NCBI GenBank assembly: GCA_903910795.1
Contig: CAIWAX010000361.1
Span: 1-36,275 of the forward strand
Direction of reading: 5' to 3'
DNA length: 36,275 bases
From: an uncultured Anaerolineae bacterium
Lineage (GTDB): Bacteria; Chloroflexota; Anaerolineae; Anaerolineales; Villigracilaceae
The notes below the pieces were generated by a model, which was given only the letters and a program-made list of their open reading frames with translations, had not been told where the DNA came from and made no database searches. Made by a program: the position numbers and the translations under genes. Every line of letters begins with the position of its first letter. The first letter of the stretch is position 1. Positions 32,578 through 36,275 of this stretch are shown in pieces.

Positions 32578-33420
32578 TTATTCCGCCAGATCATTTTTGA
32601 CTTTCCAGTCGGGCTGAACCGGGGGGTAAGCCTGCATATACTCTTCATGTTCACCAAAAAGCCTGATGAACAGGCCCATGACCCCGGTGCGCATCCCAAC
32701 TCCACCCTGGGAGGCGTGGCAGGCGCTGGCGGCGGCCTTGAGTCCCTGCGCCGGGCTGATGTCAATTTTGGCATGGGTCGGGAAATTTACTTCGGCGATG
32801 GACTGCATATCAATATCACCGTTGCGCCCAAACTTGCGCGGGTTTTTGCCGACCAATGGCATTAACCTGACGACCAGTTTCAGGAATCCGCGCGGGAAGG
32901 TGTGAAAATAGAGCTTGCCGGGTTGGAACGGCGACCCGGCTTCCGGGTGGAAGGTTGGGTCGGCCGCTTTTTCGAAGGCCAGCACGGTGGCGTTATGGAT
33001 CTGGATATGATCCGGATGGCGGTAGCCACCGATCGGATCAAAGGTCAGGACAATATCCGGTTTGAGTTCGCGGATGTATTTGACCACTTTCCCGGCGACT
33101 TCATCCACGGGATGAGCCACCTGGGCATTTGGATGCTTGTTGTCTGGCGAGCCGGGCATACCCGAATCGCGGTAATCCAGGAAGAAGACATCTTTTAATC
33201 CAAGATGCCCGGCGGCGCAGCGCAGTTCGCCTTCGCGCAGTTCGGCGATCGAGGAGAAGCCTTCCAGCAGTTTTGGATCCACATCGCCGACTTCGCCGCG
33301 CGTGGCGCATATTAAGTAAACATTGCTCCCTTTTTGCGCGTAGAGCGCCAGGGTGCCGCCCATGCCAAATGACTCGTCATCGGGGTGGGCCAGTACAGAA
33401 AGAATAACAGGACGGTTCAC
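32578..33420 (-). CDS. PIG-L family Zn-dependent N-deacetylase
   Basis: A 280-residue LmbE/PIG-L-fold hydrolase that removes acetyl from N-acetylglucosamine-type conjugates or cleaves related amides. Zn ligands are H12 and D15 in AHPDDE and H138 in YRHPDH, with the catalytic D14. Length and the central FDPIGGYRHPDHIQIH fit the MshB/Mca-like group, but mycothiol is not implied. GTG is the start codon, with AGGAG five bases upstream. It stands alone, with its own terminator. Substrate unknown. Confidence 0.9.
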   Translation of the reverse strand: MNRPVILSVLAHPDDESFGMGGTLALYAQKGSNVYLICATRGEVGDVDPKLLEGFSSIAELREGELRCAAGHLGLKDVFFLDYRDSGMPGSPDNKHPNAQVAHPVDEVAGKVVKYIRELKPDIVLTFDPIGGYRHPDHIQIHNATVLAFEKAADPTFHPEAGSPFQPGKLYFHTFPRGFLKLVVRLMPLVGKNPRKFGRNGDIDMQSIAEVNFPTHAKIDISPAQGLKAAASACHASQGGVGMRTGVMGLFIRLFGEHEEYMQAYPPVQPDWKVKNDLAE

Positions 33421-33703
33421 ACGAGCTCCTAATTCAGATGAATATTATCGGGAAATTGTAACACAGACATAAATTTCAAAACCACCCCGGCTTGCTGGAT
33501 AAAAGATTTCGGCCTATAAAAGTGGGCACAAAATCAAGGTAAGCCCAGTATTGCTGTTTTGTAAAACACTTTAGTTCAAGAGTTCTCATCTTCAACCAGA
33601 GTATCTAAAATAGATTAGCCAATCCATGAATATATGTCAAGGGTGTAGATTTATTATGATAAATTATCCTAATTTGAGCCAAAAAAGTAGTAAACTTTTA
33701 GTT

Positions 33704-34747
33704 ATGAACATAAAATATTTTTCTTATTTGATCCGATTTTTTCTAGTAATGTCATTATTTGGTTGTTCAAACCAGCTACCACAAAGTCCTTCAGGGATAG
33801 TTCCTGATGCAACATCATCTGTAAATGAGTCACCAACCGTTAGACCTTCGGAGACACCAAAGCCAACTTTAGAGGCGGTTTTAGCCACTCCAACAATAAC
33901 TGCATCACCAACGGCGGAAATAAAAGCATCACCAACCTTAGCTGCTACCAAAACTCCCGAGGTGACGCCAACTCAAGATATTTCTAAATTACCGGCCGAC
34001 ATTCAAAGCATTGGCCCGGATGCGAAGTATTTTCAAATTCAACCTGATAAAAGCGTTATCGACACCCGCGACGGGTCGACAGCGTATGATAAGGATGGAA
34101 AATTGGTCGGATTCAAGTATGGAAATTGGGATAACGTAGCTAACCCAGAAAAAGTGTCGATGGCGGCGACGAGATGCGAAACCACTAAAACACCTTGCAT
34201 CGCACCAGCTGTCTCAAGTTTTTTTAAAGGGAAGCAAGTTTCTAGAGTGGATGCTGTATCTACTGGAGCAATGGAAAGGAGACCCTTTGTTGATCCATTA
34301 ACAGGGTTGGTTTTTGGATCAGAGGATGTTGTTGTAATGAAAACTAAATCAAAAAGTGGTGAAATACTTCTTTTTGACTTAGTGATGCAATTATTGGAGC
34401 GTCAACATGGTACTTCGAATTTTGCTCCGACGGGATATTTAATTGACTACTTAACAAACGGAAAGGCTGACACTGACATCTCCTATGAAATATCAACTGG
34501 TGGGTTACTGAAGATTCTTAGGCAAGGTGTTGAAATTGACTTGAGTGTAATGCCAACTTTTCCTGAGGAAAAATACTTGAAATATCTTCCAACGAATCCA
34601 CCTCCATTGTTTGTTATTGAGGAAACTGAATTCTATAAGGATCCTAATTATCTTAGAAGCATTTCAACATTTTTAGATGGAAAAAACCAAAATGTTAGAC
34701 CAAAGCTTTTCTTTTGGTCATCGTGGGATAAAACCGGACCGGGATAA
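33704..34747 (+). CDS. Putative lipoprotein with Thr/Pro linker
   Basis: The start at 33704 (MNIKYFSYLIRFF) is preferred because it gives a normal lipoprotein signal ending in the lipobox LFGC (Cys at about residue 21); an extension to 33626 would bury it. The mature protein has a Ser/Thr/Pro-rich linker (ETPKPT, ITASPTAE, ASPTLAATKTPEVTPT), then a domain of about 230 residues I do not recognise, containing PFVDPLTGLVFGSEDVVVMK and YKDPNYLRSISTFLDG. Both base composition and codons are more AT-rich than the surrounding genes, suggesting transfer. 347 residues; function unknown. Confidence 0.7.
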   Translation: MNIKYFSYLIRFFLVMSLFGCSNQLPQSPSGIVPDATSSVNESPTVRPSETPKPTLEAVLATPTITASPTAEIKASPTLAATKTPEVTPTQDISKLPADIQSIGPDAKYFQIQPDKSVIDTRDGSTAYDKDGKLVGFKYGNWDNVANPEKVSMAATRCETTKTPCIAPAVSSFFKGKQVSRVDAVSTGAMERRPFVDPLTGLVFGSEDVVVMKTKSKSGEILLFDLVMQLLERQHGTSNFAPTGYLIDYLTNGKADTDISYEISTGGLLKILRQGVEIDLSVMPTFPEEKYLKYLPTNPPPLFVIEETEFYKDPNYLRSISTFLDGKNQNVRPKLFFWSSWDKTGPG

Positions 34748-34751
34748 TGCC

Positions 34752-34780
34752 TTGACCTGTAGAAAAAAAATGTGTAGACT
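34752..34780 (+). promoter_or_regulatory. Promoter placed for a leaderless start
   Basis: TTGACC (34752-34757), a 17-bp spacer and TAGACT (34775-34780), the same -35 and spacing as the ffh promoter. The next ATG begins six bases after the -10. Confidence 0.55.
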
Positions 34781-34786
34781 GATTTA

Positions 34787-34900
34787 ATGAATTGGCAGAA
34801 GTATCTGAAGATTAGTTTGCTGGTGATAATACTAATCTTGATTGGCGGCTTTATACCATTTAACCTTATTTTGTTAAGGGGTCAATTCTTTTTGCAGTAA
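34787..34900 (+). CDS. 37-residue single-TM protein or gene remnant
   Basis: A short ORF placed exactly where a leaderless transcript of the preceding promoter would start. It encodes MNWQKYLK, then a strongly hydrophobic helix (residues 9-30) and RGQFFLQ. It could be a genuine small membrane protein or the 5' remnant of a larger membrane protein lost by deletion; the sequence after the stop gives no continuation in any frame that I can see. Its end overlaps the 3' end of the next, opposite ORF. Confidence 0.4.
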   Translation: MNWQKYLKISLLVIILILIGGFIPFNLILLRGQFFLQ

Positions 34901-35080
34901 TCTTATTCTGGGTAAACAGACCTTGTCAAAGTGACAGGGTTTATATTCAGTCAGTTCATCAAACTCCTGTAAAGAAGTTCCATTTGATCCTCTGGCAAAC
35001 ATTCCCTGATTATCTTTCACGATTAATCCAAGGATGGCTTCACAGTCATTACAGGCAACGTTATCAGGTTTTTCTTCCAT
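34874..35080 (-). CDS. Small Cys-containing protein, uncertain
   Basis: A 68-residue ORF with two cysteine pairs, VACNDCEAI near the N-terminus and CHFDKVCLP near the C-terminus, spacing that could hold a metal. It opens MEEKPDN and has mixed, protein-like composition with GMFARGSNGTSLQEFDEL. Upstream there is no strong ribosome site. The AT-rich surroundings resemble the lipoprotein gene. I do not recognise it; it may be a real accessory gene or chance. Confidence 0.4.
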   Translation of the reverse strand: MEEKPDNVACNDCEAILGLIVKDNQGMFARGSNGTSLQEFDELTEYKPCHFDKVCLPRIRLLQKELTP

Positions 35081-35148
35081 AATTAACTTACTTTACTGTA
35101 GTGGGCATATAAAGGTTGGAAAATTTATTTCTGTGCATGTTCCTTTGC

Positions 35149-35264
35149 CTGACCCCCTCCTTAATAATTCTCGATCGCATAGGCACCGCACACCTCCCCC
35201 AAATCATTATGTTTCTCATTAAGTCAGGCCTTTTTGATTTGGGGGAGGCCGGGGAGGGGGTCAG
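35149..35264. mobile_element. MITE-like CTGACCCCCTCC inverted-repeat element
   Basis: CTGACCCCCTCC (35149-35160) and GGAGGGGGTCAG (35253-35264) are perfect 12-bp terminal inverted repeats. Inside them CCTCCCCCAAATC (35193-35205) pairs perfectly with GATTTGGGGGAGG (35236-35248). The 116-bp unit has no coding capacity. Confidence 0.65.
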
Positions 35265-35369
35265 ATAACACACTGCGCAAGCAGCTCACACCTGACTTCG
35301 GGGATCGTCAAAATTTGATCGTTCATCGTCCCTCCTGGAGGACACGGACAATCGAGTCCATATAAATCC

Positions 35370-35515
35370 CAATGACAACACATGGGGGGGGCCCGGCGGC
35401 GCGGTAACACCTTACCCACTTTTGGGTATCTCCAAACAGCGCGGGAGATCGCTGCGTCGGGCTTATTCGCCCCGCATGTTCTGGCGGGGAAAGCACCCTC
35501 CTCACGATGACAATG
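35370..35515. mobile_element. Decayed relative of the TCATTGCGAG element
   Basis: CAATGACAA at about 35371, then GGGAGATCGCTGCGTCGGG, and CTCACGATGACAATGG at about 35501-35516 resemble the ends and interior of the element at 7322-7447, with substitutions. A run of eight G near 35388 marks the disturbed part. Confidence 0.4.
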
Positions 35516-35665
35516 GTTTGGATTTTGAGAAACTCCGGCAGGTATTGACAAATCAAGTGCCTGTGTATAAACTTGCGACCAATGTCCACCCTTGAAGTTG
35601 TCTAGTCTATTTCCCTTTGGCAAGAAACCTGCTGAAGGGTTTTTTTATAAGTTAGGAGCAAGACT

Positions 35666-36275
35666 TTGCCGGAAACGATGAACGCTACCCTGGTTCTTGA
35701 AAATGGTCAGGTTTACACTGGCCAGGCTTTTGGCGCGCAGACCGATGTGGTTTTTGAGCTGGTTTTTAACACCAGCATGACGGGCTACCAGGAAATTATT
35801 TCCGACCCTTCCTATCGCGGACAGGGCGTGCTGCTCACGGTTCCGCAGGTCGGCAATGTCGGCATCAATGACGATGATAACGAAGCGGATGTGCCGCAGG
35901 TCAGCGCACTGGTCATCCGCGCGCTGAGCCCGAATGTCTCGAACTGGCGTTCAAGCACGGATTTGTCCGGCTGGTTGAAAATGCACGGTGTGCCCGGAAT
36001 TTCAGGGGTGGATACGCGCGCCATCACGCGCAGCTTGCGCGATATTGGCACGCTCAAGGCAGCCCTCTCCACCACGGGCACTTCCGCCGAGGTCTTGTTA
36101 CAGATGGCGCGCGAATGGCCGGGATTGGATGGGCGCGATATGGTCAAGGAAGTCAGCTCCACCAAAGCCTATCACTGGAGCGGCGACGGCGGCGACAAGT
36201 GGGTACAGAAGGCGGCTGACATTCCGGCGGGTGAGCGGAAGAGCGTGGTGCTGATCGATTACGGCGCCAAGCGCA
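35666..36275 (+). CDS. carA: Carbamoyl-phosphate synthase small subunit, 5' part
   Basis: CarA supplies ammonia from glutamine to carbamoyl-phosphate synthase for pyrimidine and arginine synthesis. The visible 200 residues are the N-terminal CPSase_sm domain: LVLENGQVYTGQAFGA, VFNTSMTGYQEIISDPSYRGQ, LTVPQVGNVGIN and GVPGISGVDTRAITR, with VVLIDYGAKR beginning the amidotransferase domain where the window ends (motifs are shortened here). TTG at 35666 is the likelier start because AGGAG (35654-35658) is seven bases away; the ATG at 35678 is in the same frame but 19 bases from it. The frame is open to the window end. Confidence 0.95.
   Translation, partial: MPETMNATLVLENGQVYTGQAFGAQTDVVFELVFNTSMTGYQEIISDPSYRGQGVLLTVPQVGNVGINDDDNEADVPQVSALVIRALSPNVSNWRSSTDLSGWLKMHGVPGISGVDTRAITRSLRDIGTLKAALSTTGTSAEVLLQMAREWPGLDGRDMVKEVSSTKAYHWSGDGGDKWVQKAADIPAGERKSVVLIDYGAKR

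Larger units (their letters stand above)
35081..35665. other. Non-coding accessory spacer before carA
   Basis: The 585 bases hold a CTGACCCCCTCC inverted-repeat element (35149-35264) and a decayed TCATTG-type element (about 35370-35515). ORFs across it are short and without resemblance to any family. The stretch GAAACC...GGGTTTTTTT at about 35617-35646 could be a weak terminator. Confidence 0.5.

Overview
The window looks like a chromosomal segment from a bacterium of the phylum Chloroflexota, most likely class Anaerolineae. This is inferred from a topoisomerase I carrying an N-terminal Zn-ribbon (DUF5679-like) domain, the gene order ffh-rpsP-khpA-rimM-dprA-topA, GntR/FadR-free short operons with long hairpin-rich spacers, and roughly balanced base composition. 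No rRNA, tRNA, CRISPR array, prophage or autonomous insertion sequence was recognised.

Layout. (1) 1-2.6 kb (+): a soluble PRC-barrel/MgtE-N/CBS protein followed by an Nramp-family transporter with non-canonical metal-site motifs. (2) 2.8-5.2 kb (-): a large polytopic glycosyltransferase-like protein. (3) 5.4-12.2 kb (+): information-processing cluster, ffh, rpsP, khpA, rimM, dprA, topA (trmD and rplS are not here), then an unknown two-TM protein and a YbaK-type deacylase. (4) 14.1-17.9 kb (-): hotdog thioesterase, RecJ, and a RecB-like Fe-S nuclease. (5) 18.3-22.0 kb (+): a DMSO-reductase-family pair, the catalytic subunit without a Tat signal and a fused FeS/membrane-anchor subunit. (6) 22.4-33.4 kb (-): unknown membrane protein, HAD hydrolase, D-2-hydroxyacid dehydrogenase, CPBP protease, an operon with two CoA-transferase subunits separated by an alpha/beta hydrolase, a small membrane protein, a methyltransferase, a P5C-dehydrogenase-like aldehyde dehydrogenase, and a PIG-L deacetylase. 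(7) 33.5-35.1 kb: an AT-richer stretch with a lipoprotein and tiny ORFs. (8) The start of carA (+), cut by the window end.

The most unusual thing is not a gene. A short modular element (5' ATACTGAAC, a variable middle, 3' TGGGTACTTTCC) occurs at about eight loci, sometimes in tandem, immediately upstream of genes and also inside recJ and the nuclease gene without breaking their frames. Every copy lies in the same orientation as the gene it precedes or enters. The middle is exchanged between a minimal TTA, a 19-nt palindrome, and a CCCTGYGGG-containing module. The same 19-nt palindrome also sits inside a separate 380-bp, hairpin-rich element with perfect 23-bp terminal inverted repeats at 22043-22422. 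Several other intergenic spaces hold MITE-like inverted-repeat elements.

Promoter reading suggests leaderless transcription of ffh, ybaK, perhaps the molybdoenzyme gene, and a 37-codon ORF. A good sigma70-type promoter with a palindromic operator candidate precedes the aldehyde dehydrogenase operon.
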